Shown in pieces: positions 48,192-56,484 of a stretch of 64,000 bases of DNA. Position 1 is the first letter of the stretch. Each line of letters begins with the position of its first letter. Origin of the DNA: Microbacterium sp. SZ1 (lineage in GTDB: Bacteria > Actinomycetota > Actinomycetes > Actinomycetales > Microbacteriaceae); NCBI RefSeq assembly GCF_002362255.1, contig NZ_LPVV01000034.1:62001-126000 (forward strand), written 5' to 3'. Below the pieces are notes generated by a model that searched no databases, was not told the DNA's origin, and saw nothing but the letters and a program-made list of their open reading frames with translations. The translations under genes and the position numbers were made by a program.

Positions 48192-48845
48192 ATGACCGAG
48201 ATCGTCTCCACCCACGCCGTCCTGCTCGACATGGACGGCACCCTCGTCGACTCGACCGCGGTCGTGGAGAGGCTCTGGCTCGCGTGGGCGGAGCCGCACG
48301 GACTCGACCCGGCGACCGTGCTGAGCGTCGTCCACGGTCGTCAGGGTCATCAGAGCATGGCCATCATGCTTCCCGAGCGCGATCACGCGGTGAACCTGGT
48401 CGAGAACGAGCGGATGCTGGCGAAGGAGGCGAGCGACGTCGACGGTGTCGTCGAGATCCGCGGGGCGGGCGCTCTGCTGGAGGCGCTCGCCGACGTGCCG
48501 CACGCGATCGTGACGTCGGCGAACGTGCCCCTGATGAACGCGCGGATGGGCGAGGCGGGGCTGACGGTGCCGCAGCTGGTCGTCACAGCCGAGAGCGTCT
48601 CGGCCTCTAAGCCCGACCCCGAGGGCTTCCTGCTCGGTGCGAAGCTGCTGGGGGTCGACCCGGCGGACTGCGTGGTCTTCGAGGATTCCGGCGCGGGGAT
48701 CCAGGCCGCTCAGGCGGCGGGAATGCGCGTCATCGGGATCGGCGCGCACGCCGCGACGCACTCCCCCGAGTACCACGTCGCCGACCTCACACAGGTCTCC
48801 GTGCGTGCGGGCGCCGACGGGGGTTTCGAGCTCATCGTGGGGTGA
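48192..48845 (+). CDS. HAD-family phosphatase (beta-PGM/sugar-phosphatase-like)
   Basis: The 217-residue protein has motif I LLDMDGTLVDS (both aspartates present), a helical cap (residues about 20-85), motif II IVTSANV, and motifs III/IV SKPDPEGFLLGAKLLGV and CVVFEDSGAGIQAAQAAGM. It resembles sugar-phosphate phosphatases of the YfbT/GS1 group. Its place after the MurR-type regulator suggests a sugar-phosphate substrate, but it appears to have its own leaderless promoter. Confidence 0.88.
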   Translation: MTEIVSTHAVLLDMDGTLVDSTAVVERLWLAWAEPHGLDPATVLSVVHGRQGHQSMAIMLPERDHAVNLVENERMLAKEASDVDGVVEIRGAGALLEALADVPHAIVTSANVPLMNARMGEAGLTVPQLVVTAESVSASKPDPEGFLLGAKLLGVDPADCVVFEDSGAGIQAAQAAGMRVIGIGAHAATHSPEYHVADLTQVSVRAGADGGFELIVG

Positions 48846-48971
48846 GACTGCGGCTGTTCGGATGCAGTGCTCTCGCGCTGCATTCCGGGGTTCCGGAGTA
48901 CTTCATCTGATCGTCCGATTTCCCCGCTGATCTGGGCCTCGAATGTCGGTGGGTCCTGGTTCAGTGTGGGT

Positions 48972-50537
48972 ATGACAGCACTGATGGACGCGACGACAGA
49001 GCAGGTGGCCGCGGTGGGCGCGATCACCGGGACGCTCGTGGCCCTCGATCGCGCCATCAGCTCCCTGATGGCCTGCCGCGATGGGCTCCTCGCCACGGGT
49101 GCGCGGATCGCGCTCCAGACTGTGCACGATGCCGACGACGGCGATGCCCGAGATCGCGACAGCCGGGCTCATGATGCCGGCGAGATGGCGCTGCGCGCGG
49201 TGGCAGCGGAGTTCGCGGCCGCGCTGCGCCTCAGCGATCGCACCGTGCAGCGCCGTATGGCCGACGCCGAGCTGCTCGTCCTGCAGTTCCCCGTGCTGTG
49301 GCATGCCCAGGGAGACGGTCGGCTCAGCGCCGTTCAGTCGAGGACGATCATCGACGCGGGGCTGCACCTCGACGATGCCGACGACCGCGACGCCTACGCC
49401 GCGGAGATGCTCAAGTGGGCGCAGACCGAGTCCCCGAGCCGCCTGGCCCGCCGAGCGCGACGCGTGGCCGATCGAATCCAGCGCCGCACCATCGATGAGC
49501 GTCATCAGAGCGCTCGCGAACACCGCGCGGTCTGGGTGAAGGAGCGGGCCGACGGCATGGCCGAACTCGGACTGCTCGGGCCGGCCGCCCTCGTTCACGG
49601 CGCCTACGACCGGATCACTGCGATGTCGAAGTCCGTCGCGGGCGAGGAGGCGGAGCGAACGACTTCGGAGGCGGAGCGAACGACCCTGGAGGCGGAGCGC
49701 ACGCCCCTGGAGGCGGAAGTCTCGACGCGGGAAGCGGACGCCTCGACGCGGGAAGCGGACGCCTCGACGCGGGAAGCGGACGCCTCGACGCAGAAGTCTG
49801 AGCCTCGACGCGGACGGCGCGGCGGCGAGGGTGACCTGCCCTCGGCTGGCACGGTTCGTGATGCGTTCGGGGGTCCTCGTCACGGCGCGCCCGAGACCGC
49901 TCCCACCCCCAGGACGCTCGCTCAGATCCGGTGCGACCTCACACTCGACCTCGTTCTCACCGGGGCGCCGGCCGGTCACGATTCCGACGACGGGATGCTG
50001 GCAGCCATCGCCGGATCGGTGAGCGTCACCGTCCCCGTGCAGACGTTGATGGGGACGAGCACGATGCCGGCGGAACTCGACGGACGCATTCCGATCGACT
50101 CAGCTACCGCGCGGCGGCTCGCCGGCGGCGCGAGCGGATGGGATCGGATCCTCACCCACCCCGTCAGCGGTCGGCTCCTCGCTGTCGACCGGTACCGGCC
50201 CTCGGCAGAGCTGAAGCGGCATCTCAGAGCGCGCGATCAACGATGCCGGTTCCCGGGATGCGGTCAGCTGCCGCGCGACTGCGACATCGACCACACGCGA
50301 GATCACGCGCTCGGCGGCTCCACCGACGGGGGAAACCTCGGCACCCTCTGCCGCCGTCACCACAGCTTCAAACATCACACGCCCTGGCACGTCCAACACC
50401 TGGGCGACGCTCTGTACGCCTGGACCAGCCCCACCGGACGCACCTACGTCGACGCGCCTCCCGAACAGAACACGGAGACGAACACCGACACGAACACCGC
50501 TGGCTCGGCGCCACCCGGGGCAGCCCCGCCGTTCTGA
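48972..50537 (+). CDS. DUF222/HNH endonuclease-domain protein (13E12-type)
   Basis: This 521-residue protein has the two-part layout of the 13E12 family common in actinobacteria. The N-terminal DUF222 region (about residues 20-200) contains EFAAALRLSDRTVQRRMADAELL. The C-terminal HNH nuclease domain contains RDQRCRFPGCGQLPRDCDIDHTRDHALGGSTDGGNLGTLCRRHHSFKH, with paired cysteines and the HNH histidines. Between them is a run of seven 7-residue repeats (residues 226-274). These proteins occur in many copies per genome and have no established role; a mobile-DNA origin is suspected. The C-terminal tail (NTETNTDTNTAG) is low-complexity. Confidence 0.88.
   Translation: MTALMDATTEQVAAVGAITGTLVALDRAISSLMACRDGLLATGARIALQTVHDADDGDARDRDSRAHDAGEMALRAVAAEFAAALRLSDRTVQRRMADAELLVLQFPVLWHAQGDGRLSAVQSRTIIDAGLHLDDADDRDAYAAEMLKWAQTESPSRLARRARRVADRIQRRTIDERHQSAREHRAVWVKERADGMAELGLLGPAALVHGAYDRITAMSKSVAGEEAERTTSEAERTTLEAERTPLEAEVSTREADASTREADASTREADASTQKSEPRRGRRGGEGDLPSAGTVRDAFGGPRHGAPETAPTPRTLAQIRCDLTLDLVLTGAPAGHDSDDGMLAAIAGSVSVTVPVQTLMGTSTMPAELDGRIPIDSATARRLAGGASGWDRILTHPVSGRLLAVDRYRPSAELKRHLRARDQRCRFPGCGQLPRDCDIDHTRDHALGGSTDGGNLGTLCRRHHSFKHHTPWHVQHLGDALYAWTSPTGRTYVDAPPEQNTETNTDTNTAGSAPPGAAPPF
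49647..49793 (+). repeat. Seven 21-nt tandem repeats inside the DUF222/HNH gene
   Basis: The unit is GAGGCGGAGCGAACGACNNNG-like and drifts to GAAGCGGACGCCTCGACGCGG. Units start at 49647, 49668, 49689, 49710, 49731, 49752 and 49773. They encode EAERTTS, EAERTTL, EAERTPL, EAEVSTR, EADASTR, EADASTR and EADASTQ. Copies 5 and 6 are identical, showing recent expansion. Confidence 0.9.
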
Positions 50538-50625
50538 CGCCTCACCACGGTGTTGCTGCCGCGCAGGGTCCACCGCTGTCTCACTCGACGGTTTCTCGTG
50601 CGAGCCCGAAGCCCTACAGTCACTC

Positions 50626-51063
50626 TCAGACCAGCGTGAAGTCCTCGAAGATCAGCGTCGTCCGCGTCGAGCGGATCGACGGGATCGCCTGGATGTCCTC
50701 CAGCACGATCCGCCGCAGGTCACGGGCATCGTTGGCGCGCACGAGGAGGATCACGTCGAAGTCTCCGCCGACGAGCGCCATGTGCTCGATCTCGGGAATG
50801 GCGCGCAGCCGCGCGCTGACCTCCTGCCACGTCGCCTGCTCGATCGCCAACGTCACGTACGCACTGGCATGGTGTCCGAGCAGCACCGGGTCGGTCCGCA
50901 CGGTGTACCCGGTCACGACTCCGGCATCCGTCAGCCGCTTGATCCGCGCGTGCGCGCCCGCCCGCGAGATGTGCACGGCCTCGGCGATCGCCGTCATCGA
51001 CGCTCGCGCGTCGCGGCGCAACTCATCGAGGATCGCGCGATCGACGTCATCCAACCCTGTCAT
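50626..51063 (-). CDS. Lrp/AsnC-family regulator (BkdR-like)
   Basis: The 145-residue protein has an AsnC-type HTH (LDDVDRAILDELRRDARASMTAIAEAVHISRAGAHARIKRL, about residues 3-45) and a C-terminal RAM ligand-binding domain (about 65-140, with HMALVGGDFDVILLVRA). It is divergent from the branched-chain keto-acid dehydrogenase operon, the usual position of BkdR-type activators that respond to branched-chain amino acids. AAGGGG precedes the ATG. Confidence 0.9.
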   Translation of the reverse strand: MTGLDDVDRAILDELRRDARASMTAIAEAVHISRAGAHARIKRLTDAGVVTGYTVRTDPVLLGHHASAYVTLAIEQATWQEVSARLRAIPEIEHMALVGGDFDVILLVRANDARDLRRIVLEDIQAIPSIRSTRTTLIFEDFTLV

Positions 51064-51072
51064 GGCACCCCT

Positions 51073-51160
51073 TCGTCCAGTGCTGGAATTCTGACACTTC
51101 GTTCACCGAGACGCCAACCGTCAAGCACTCGTCCACGAATCAGCGTGACCCCTTGGACGA
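51073..51160. promoter_or_regulatory. Candidate Lrp binding region upstream of the bkd operon
   Basis: TCGTCCA occurs at 51073-51079 and 51129-51135, and its inverse TGGACGA at 51154-51160. The last two form TTCGTCCA-like inverted half-sites with centres 25 nt apart. Spaced half-sites over a divergent promoter are typical for Lrp-type regulators. Confidence 0.45.
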
Positions 51161-51214
51161 ATGATCCTCGCGATGCATCCTGTCCTCATCGGGTTCGGCA
51201 AGGAGGGCGAACGG

Positions 51215-52321
51215 ATGACGCACGCAGAACTGCTTCCGCGCGACGAGGCGGTGCAGCTGATCGACGCCACGGGCACCGCCGTCGCCGACGACGACTACCG
51301 TCTGCCCGACAGCACAGCGCTCCTGACCGCCTATCGCGGACTCGTCGAGGGTCGACGCATCAACGACCAGGCCAGCGCCCTCGTGCGTCAGGGACGACTC
51401 GCCGTGTACCCGTCGTCGCACGGTCAGGAAGCCTGCCAGATCGGCGCCGCCCTCGCCCTGCGCGACTCCGACTGGCTCTTCCCCACCTATCGCGACTCCG
51501 TCGCCGTGATCGCCCGAGGAGTCGCGCCCGCCGACGCCATGGTCCTCCTGAAGGGCGACTGGCACTCCGGCTACGACGTCCGCGAGCACCGCGTCGCCCC
51601 CCAGGCCACGCCGCTCGCCACTCAGCTGCTGCACGCGGTCGGCTTCGCCTACGCCGCGAAGCAGCGCGGCGAGGACACCGTCGTGCTCGCCCTGTGCGGC
51701 GACGGCGCCACGAGCGAGGGCGACTTCCACGAAGCCATGAACTTCGCCGCCGTCTTCCACGTGCCCGTCGTCTTCTTCGTGCAGAACAACGAGTTCGCGA
51801 TCTCCGTTCCCCTCAGCCGACAGACCGCCGCGCCCTCGCTCGCGCATAAGGCGATCGGTTACGGGATGCCGGGTCAGCGCGTCGACGGCAACGACGTCGC
51901 CGCGGTGCTCGCAGTGCTCGGCGAGGCTGTCGAGCGCGCCAGGAGCGGCGGCGGCCCGACCCTTGTCGAAGCACACACCTACCGGATGCAGGCCCACACC
52001 AACGCCGACGACGACACCCGCTACCGCGAGCGCGAGGAGGTGCAGGCCTGGGTCGCGCGAGACCCGCTCACCCGTCTGCACGCCCATCTGACCACCAGCG
52101 GCGCGCTGACCGACGAGCTCGAGAAGGAGATCACGGCCGGGGCGGAGGAGATCGCGGCGGCCATGCGCGCCGCTCTCAACACCGACGCCGACCTGGATCC
52201 TGAAGACCTCTTCCGCTTCGTCACCACCGAACGCTCGCCCCAGCTGCAGGAGCAGTGGCACCAGCTGCGCGACGAGATCGAACGAGATCGGGAAGCCCAG
52301 CGATCAGGAGGCATGCGATGA
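51215..52321 (+). CDS. Branched-chain 2-oxoacid dehydrogenase E1 alpha
   Basis: E1 alpha binds thiamine diphosphate and decarboxylates the keto acid. The 368-residue product has YPSSHGQEACQIG, FPTYRDS and the ThDP motif GDGATSEGDFHEAMNFAAVFHVPVVFFVQNN (about residues 165-195), plus HTYRMQAHTNADDDTRYR, close to the phosphorylation-loop region. ATG at 51215 has AAGGAGG about 8 nt upstream; the in-frame ATG at 51161 has none. The set could also be a pyruvate dehydrogenase, but the divergent Lrp gene favours branched-chain substrates. Confidence 0.88.
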   Translation: MTHAELLPRDEAVQLIDATGTAVADDDYRLPDSTALLTAYRGLVEGRRINDQASALVRQGRLAVYPSSHGQEACQIGAALALRDSDWLFPTYRDSVAVIARGVAPADAMVLLKGDWHSGYDVREHRVAPQATPLATQLLHAVGFAYAAKQRGEDTVVLALCGDGATSEGDFHEAMNFAAVFHVPVVFFVQNNEFAISVPLSRQTAAPSLAHKAIGYGMPGQRVDGNDVAAVLAVLGEAVERARSGGGPTLVEAHTYRMQAHTNADDDTRYREREEVQAWVARDPLTRLHAHLTTSGALTDELEKEITAGAEEIAAAMRAALNTDADLDPEDLFRFVTTERSPQLQEQWHQLRDEIERDREAQRSGGMR

Positions 52322-52380
52322 CCATCAGGCACATCGAGGTCGCCCGAGAGACGACCCACTTCGCAGGAGGCGTGCGATGA
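52318..52380 (+). CDS. 20-codon ORF between E1 alpha and E1 beta
   Basis: An ORF (MTIRHIEVARETTHFAGGVR) starts inside the E1 alpha stop (ATGA) and ends inside the E1 beta start (ATGA). GGAGG precedes both its ATG and that of E1 beta, and the 21 nt around the two starts are nearly identical. It probably arose by duplication of the start region and may relay ribosomes from E1 alpha to E1 beta. Whether the peptide itself matters is doubtful. Confidence 0.4.
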   Translation: MTIRHIEVARETTHFAGGVR

Positions 52381-53405
52381 CCATCACCCATGACCACATC
52401 GAGCTCGACGCACCCGAGACCTCCGTCCGGACGTTGAGCATGGCGGCCGCGCTCAACCTCACCCTCGCCGACGCCATCGCCGAGGACCCGGCGGTCGTGG
52501 TCTTCGGCGAAGACGTCGGCGCCCTCGGCGGAGTCTTCCGCATCACAGACGGACTCACCGCCCGCTTCGGGGAGGACCGCTGCTTCGACACCCCGCTCGC
52601 AGAATCGGGCATCGTGGGCACCGCGGTCGGCATGGCCATGAACGGCCTCCGCCCGGTCGTCGAGCTCCAGTTCGACGCGTTCGCCCTCCCCGCGTTCGAG
52701 CAGATCGTCAGCCACGTCGCGAAGCTTCCCAACCGCACCCGCGGCGGCGTCCGCATGCCGATGGTCATCCGCATCCCGTTCGGCGGCGGCATCGGCGGGG
52801 TCGAGCACCACTGCGACTCCTCCGAGGCCTACTACGCGCACACGCCCGGCCTCACGATCGTCAGCCCCTCCACGCCGCAGGACGCCTACTCCCTGCTCCG
52901 TGCCGCGATCACCTCACCCGACCCCGTCGTCTTCCTCGAACCGAAGAAGCTGTACTGGACCAAGGGCGAGGTCGACACATCCGCCACCGTCGACATCGGC
53001 TCCGCTCGCATCGCTCGTGACGGCACCGACGTCACCCTGATCGCCTACGGAGCATCCGTCGCTCTCGCGCTCGAGGCCGCCGACGCCTCAGCCGCAGAGG
53101 GGCGCAGCGTGCAGGTCGTCGACGTGCGCTCACTCACCCCGTTCGACGACGAGACGGTCACGAACGCCGTGCGATCGACCGGACGCGCCGTGGTGATCGC
53201 CGAGGCACCGGGCTTCGCCAGCGTCGCCTCAGAGATCCAGGCGCGGGTGTTCGAGCGCTGCTTCGAATACCTCGAAGCTCCCGTGCGCCGTGTCACCGGC
53301 TTCGACACCCCGTACGCACCCCCGAAGCTCGAGCACTGGTACCTGCCCGACGTCGATCGGATCCTGGATGCCGTCGACTCCCTGCACTGGGAGGACCGAC
53401 CATGA
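52377..53405 (+). CDS. Branched-chain 2-oxoacid dehydrogenase E1 beta
   Basis: The beta subunit completes the E1 active site. Its 342 residues include VVFGEDVGALGGVFRITDGL, RCFDTPLAESGIVGTAVGMAMNGLRPVVELQFDAF and YGASVALALEAADASAAEGRSVQVVDVRSLTPFD, all standard for transketolase-like E1 beta chains. It has AGGAGG 7 nt before the ATG, and its stop overlaps E2 (ATGA). Confidence 0.93.
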   Translation: MTITHDHIELDAPETSVRTLSMAAALNLTLADAIAEDPAVVVFGEDVGALGGVFRITDGLTARFGEDRCFDTPLAESGIVGTAVGMAMNGLRPVVELQFDAFALPAFEQIVSHVAKLPNRTRGGVRMPMVIRIPFGGGIGGVEHHCDSSEAYYAHTPGLTIVSPSTPQDAYSLLRAAITSPDPVVFLEPKKLYWTKGEVDTSATVDIGSARIARDGTDVTLIAYGASVALALEAADASAAEGRSVQVVDVRSLTPFDDETVTNAVRSTGRAVVIAEAPGFASVASEIQARVFERCFEYLEAPVRRVTGFDTPYAPPKLEHWYLPDVDRILDAVDSLHWEDRP

Positions 53406-54871
53406 GCACCGGCAGCGCGACGACGACCTCCCGCACCAGGACCTTCCGTCTGCCCGACCTCGGGGAGGGACTGACCGAGGCGGGACTCGTGCAGTGGCTC
53501 GTCGCCGTCGGAGACACCATCGCCACCGATCAGCCCATCGCCGAGGTCGAGACCGCGAAGAGCATCGTCGAGCTCCCCTCCCCCTTCGCCGGCGTCGTGA
53601 CCGCTCTCCACGGAACGGCAGGCGACACGATCGACGTCGGCGCCCCCGTGCTCGACGTCGCAGAACAGGGCACGGCGGGGCACCAGGGTGAGACGCAGCA
53701 TCCGGGCGAGGAAAGAGCGGACGAGAACAACACGGATGCCGGGAACGTGCGCCCCGCGGCATCCGTCGAGCACGAGACCTACCGCTCTGAAGAGCGAGCA
53801 GGGTCGGGCAACGTCCTGATCGGGTACGGGACGTCCGAGCGCGCGTCGTCCGGACGCCGTCGTGCGCCGAGGGCGGCAGCGGCGAGGGGTCAGTCGCTCC
53901 GCCCGAGGCTGGAACATGAGACGGAGCCGACGGAGTCGAAAGTCTCGGGGCCCGTCGCCGTGCGCTCTCCGCTGGTGCGACGCCTTGCTCGCGACCTGGG
54001 ACTCGACGTGCACGCGATCGTGCCCACCGGCGCAGACGGCGCCGTCACCCGCGCCGACGTGCTCGCCGCCGCGGTCGACAGCGCCGTCGACGGGATCGGG
54101 AAGGACACGAGTCGGGAGGCACGCGTCACCTCTGAGACTCCGGACGGCCGAGGCGGAGACGACGCCCTCGACGGCCTCGCCGTCAGCTCCCGCGAACGCC
54201 TGTCGCCGCTGCGCAAAGCGGTGAGCGGGCGGCTCTCGCGCAGCCGCTCCGAGATCCCCGAGGCCACCGTCTGGGTCGACGTCGACGCGACCGACCTCTG
54301 GAACCTCCGCGCCGACATGGCCCCGGCCGGCGGCACGGCGCCGTCGATCACGGCAATCCTCGCCCGCTTCGTGCTGCTGGCTCTCGCCGAGCACCCGGTC
54401 CTGGCCTCGCGCCTCAGCGACGACGGATCGGAGCTGATCTCGTTCGACGGCGTGAACCTCGGCGTAGCGGTCGACACCGACCGGGGCCTGCTCGTGCCGG
54501 TACTCCCCCGTGCGCACACCCTCAGCGTCGACGAGCTCGACTCCGCGTTGCGCGAAGTGTCGTCCACCGCCCGCGAGGGCCGCATGCCCCCGGAGCGGCT
54601 GCGCGGCTCGACCTTCACCCTCAACAACTACGGCGGCCTGGGCGTCGACGGATCGGCGGCGATCATCAATCACCCCGAGGTCGCGATCCTCGGCATCGGC
54701 AGGATCATCGAGCGCCCCTGGGTGGTCGACGGCCAGGTCGTGCCGCGGCGCATCGCCCAGCTCTCCCTGGTCTTCGACCACCGCGTGTGCGACGGCGGCT
54801 ACGCCGCGAGCTTCCTCCGCCGCGTCACGGAACTGATCGAGCATCCGCTCCGCGCCTTCGGCAGGGTGTGA
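53402..54871 (+). CDS. Dihydrolipoamide acyltransferase E2
   Basis: E2 transfers the acyl group from lipoamide to CoA. In 489 residues the order is: one lipoyl domain (LPDLGEGLTEAGLVQWLVAVGD, lipoylated Lys in VETAKSIVE about residue 57), a long charged linker (about 95-190), a peripheral-subunit-binding domain (PLVRRLARDLGLDVHAIVPTGADGAVTRADVLAA), and the catalytic domain with DHRVCDGGYAASFL near the C-terminus. E3 is not in the operon; a shared lipoamide dehydrogenase elsewhere must serve. Confidence 0.93.
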   Translation: MSTGSATTTSRTRTFRLPDLGEGLTEAGLVQWLVAVGDTIATDQPIAEVETAKSIVELPSPFAGVVTALHGTAGDTIDVGAPVLDVAEQGTAGHQGETQHPGEERADENNTDAGNVRPAASVEHETYRSEERAGSGNVLIGYGTSERASSGRRRAPRAAAARGQSLRPRLEHETEPTESKVSGPVAVRSPLVRRLARDLGLDVHAIVPTGADGAVTRADVLAAAVDSAVDGIGKDTSREARVTSETPDGRGGDDALDGLAVSSRERLSPLRKAVSGRLSRSRSEIPEATVWVDVDATDLWNLRADMAPAGGTAPSITAILARFVLLALAEHPVLASRLSDDGSELISFDGVNLGVAVDTDRGLLVPVLPRAHTLSVDELDSALREVSSTAREGRMPPERLRGSTFTLNNYGGLGVDGSAAIINHPEVAILGIGRIIERPWVVDGQVVPRRIAQLSLVFDHRVCDGGYAASFLRRVTELIEHPLRAFGRV

Positions 54872-54950
54872 TCACGCAGGGCTTCCACGGCGGGATCCCG
54901 TCGGCGGACCTGTCGATTTCGCTCGCGCCATGCGCTACGCTCGGCAATTA

Positions 54951-54970
54951 CTGACCGATCGATCGGTTAG
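54951..54970. promoter_or_regulatory. PaaR-type operator upstream of the MFS carrier
   Basis: CTGACCGATCGATCGGTTAG is symmetric at 18 of 20 positions and lies about 85 nt before the MFS ATG. TACGATCGGTCAGTAA, a closely related half, recurs before the thiolase gene. TetR-type phenylacetate repressors bind palindromes of this kind. Confidence 0.75.
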
Positions 54971-55055
54971 GAATGCGCGTCGACGACCGCCGCGCATGCT
55001 CGACCTGGACGCCGAATCACCCTCAGTCCCGAATCGCAGAACAACGGAGTTCGCC

Positions 55056-56375
55056 ATGACGTCAGCAGTCTCGGAACCGACCTCGACCGGACGGATGCCC
55101 GCCGAAGAGCGCCGCGTGCTCGCCAGCACGCTCGTGGGCACCTCGATCGAGTGGTACGACTTCTTCATCTACGCCCAAGCGGCCGGCCTCGTGCTCGCGC
55201 CGCTGTTCCTCGCCCCGATCGCCGAGAGCAGCCCGGGCCTCGCGCAGGTGCTCTCGTTCGCCACCATCGGCATCTCGTTCCTCTTCCGCCCGCTCGGCGC
55301 GATCATCGCCGGACACCTCGGCGACAAGCTCGGACGCAAGCGGATGCTGGTCTTCACCCTCATCCTCATGGGGCTCTCCACCTCACTCATCGGCGTGCTG
55401 CCCACCTACGCCGCGATCGGCGTCGCCGCGCCCATCCTCCTCATCGTGCTGCGTATCCTGCAGGGCTTCTCGGCTGGAGGTGAGTGGGGCGGAGCCGCGC
55501 TCATGGCCGTCGAGCACGCGCGCCGCGGGCGCCGCGGACTCTTCGGCGCCTTCCCGCAGATCGGCGTCCCCGTCGGCATGATCCTCGCCACCGCGACACT
55601 GTGGGTGCTCACGACCTCGATGTCACCCGAGGCATTTCTCGAGTGGGGCTGGCGCATCCCGTTCCTGCTGTCGATCGTTCTGATCGGCGTCGGCTACCTC
55701 ATCCGCCGCGCCGTCGACGAGAGCCCGATCTTCGAGGAGCTGCAGCGCCGCCGCAAAGAGGCGTCCGCGCCCCTCGGCATCCTGTTCCGCAAGAACACCA
55801 AGCAGGTCGTGCTCACCGCGCTCATCTTCATCGCGAACAACGCCGCCGGCTACCTCCTGATCGCCTTCTTCGCGACCTACGCCGTCACCGCGCTGGGCAT
55901 GGAGCGTCCTCCGGTGCTGCTCGCCACGACGCTGGCCTCGTTCGGCTGGCTGATCTTCACCCTGTGGGGCGGACACCTGTCCGATCGCCTCGGACGCGTG
56001 CGCACCTTCCAGATCGGCTACGTCGCGCTCGCACTCTGGGCCGTGCCGATGTGGTTCCTCATCGACACCGGAAACATCGTCTGGTACTTCGTCGCGCTGT
56101 TCGTGATGACGTTCGCGCTCGGACTCTCCTACGGACCGCAGGCCGCACTCTACGCGGAGATGTTCCCCGCGAACGTGCGGTACTCGGGAGTCTCGATCGG
56201 CTACGCGCTCGGCGCCATCCTCGGCGGGGCATTCGCCCCCATGATCGCCGAGGCGCTGCTGAACCAGTTCCAGGCGGCATGGACCATCGGCCTCTACATC
56301 GCCATCGCATCGGTGACCTCGCTCATCGCGGTATCGCTCGTGAAGGAGACGAAGGGCGTCGACCTGCTGGGCTGA
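55056..56375 (+). CDS. MFS transporter (MHS type), probable aromatic-acid uptake
   Basis: This 439-residue, 12-helix carrier has the MHS signature GTSIEWYDFFIYAQAAGL, GHLGDKLGRKRML after helix 2 and GFSAGGEWGGAALMAVEHA. Its promoter region has a PaaR-like palindrome in common with the thiolase operon, so it likely takes up phenylacetate or a related acid (inference). ATG at 55056 is preceded by ACGGAG. The related MFS gene at 33763 has no such site. Confidence 0.85.
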   Translation: MTSAVSEPTSTGRMPAEERRVLASTLVGTSIEWYDFFIYAQAAGLVLAPLFLAPIAESSPGLAQVLSFATIGISFLFRPLGAIIAGHLGDKLGRKRMLVFTLILMGLSTSLIGVLPTYAAIGVAAPILLIVLRILQGFSAGGEWGGAALMAVEHARRGRRGLFGAFPQIGVPVGMILATATLWVLTTSMSPEAFLEWGWRIPFLLSIVLIGVGYLIRRAVDESPIFEELQRRRKEASAPLGILFRKNTKQVVLTALIFIANNAAGYLLIAFFATYAVTALGMERPPVLLATTLASFGWLIFTLWGGHLSDRLGRVRTFQIGYVALALWAVPMWFLIDTGNIVWYFVALFVMTFALGLSYGPQAALYAEMFPANVRYSGVSIGYALGAILGGAFAPMIAEALLNQFQAAWTIGLYIAIASVTSLIAVSLVKETKGVDLLG

Positions 56376-56413
56376 CGCGGGGTCGCCCCGGTGACTGGGG
56401 CGACCTGTGCAAT

Positions 56414-56439
56414 AATTACCATACGATCGGTCAGTAATT
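56414..56439. promoter_or_regulatory. PaaR-type operator upstream of the thiolase operon
   Basis: AATTAC (56414-56419) and GTAATT (56434-56439) are the outer inverted arms; ACGATCGGTCAG inside matches the core of the site at 54951-54970. It is about 46 nt before the thiolase ATG, overlapping the expected promoter. Confidence 0.7.
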
Positions 56440-56484
56440 CCGGCCGGTTCGCCCGAGCCCAGACGACGCAGTCAGGAGATCCGC

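Noticed and set aside
48862..48883. ATGCAG/CTGCAT hairpin after the 48.2-kb HAD gene as a terminator
   Set aside because: Only a 6-bp stem with a 10-nt loop and no T-run; too weak to list as a terminator.
49647..49793. Tandem repeats resembling a CRISPR array
   Set aside because: Units are contiguous 21-nt coding repeats without spacers, in frame inside the DUF222/HNH gene.
48972..50537. DUF222/HNH gene as a homing endonuclease or active mobile element
   Set aside because: No intron, intein, terminal repeats or target duplication visible; the family is simply multi-copy in actinobacteria.
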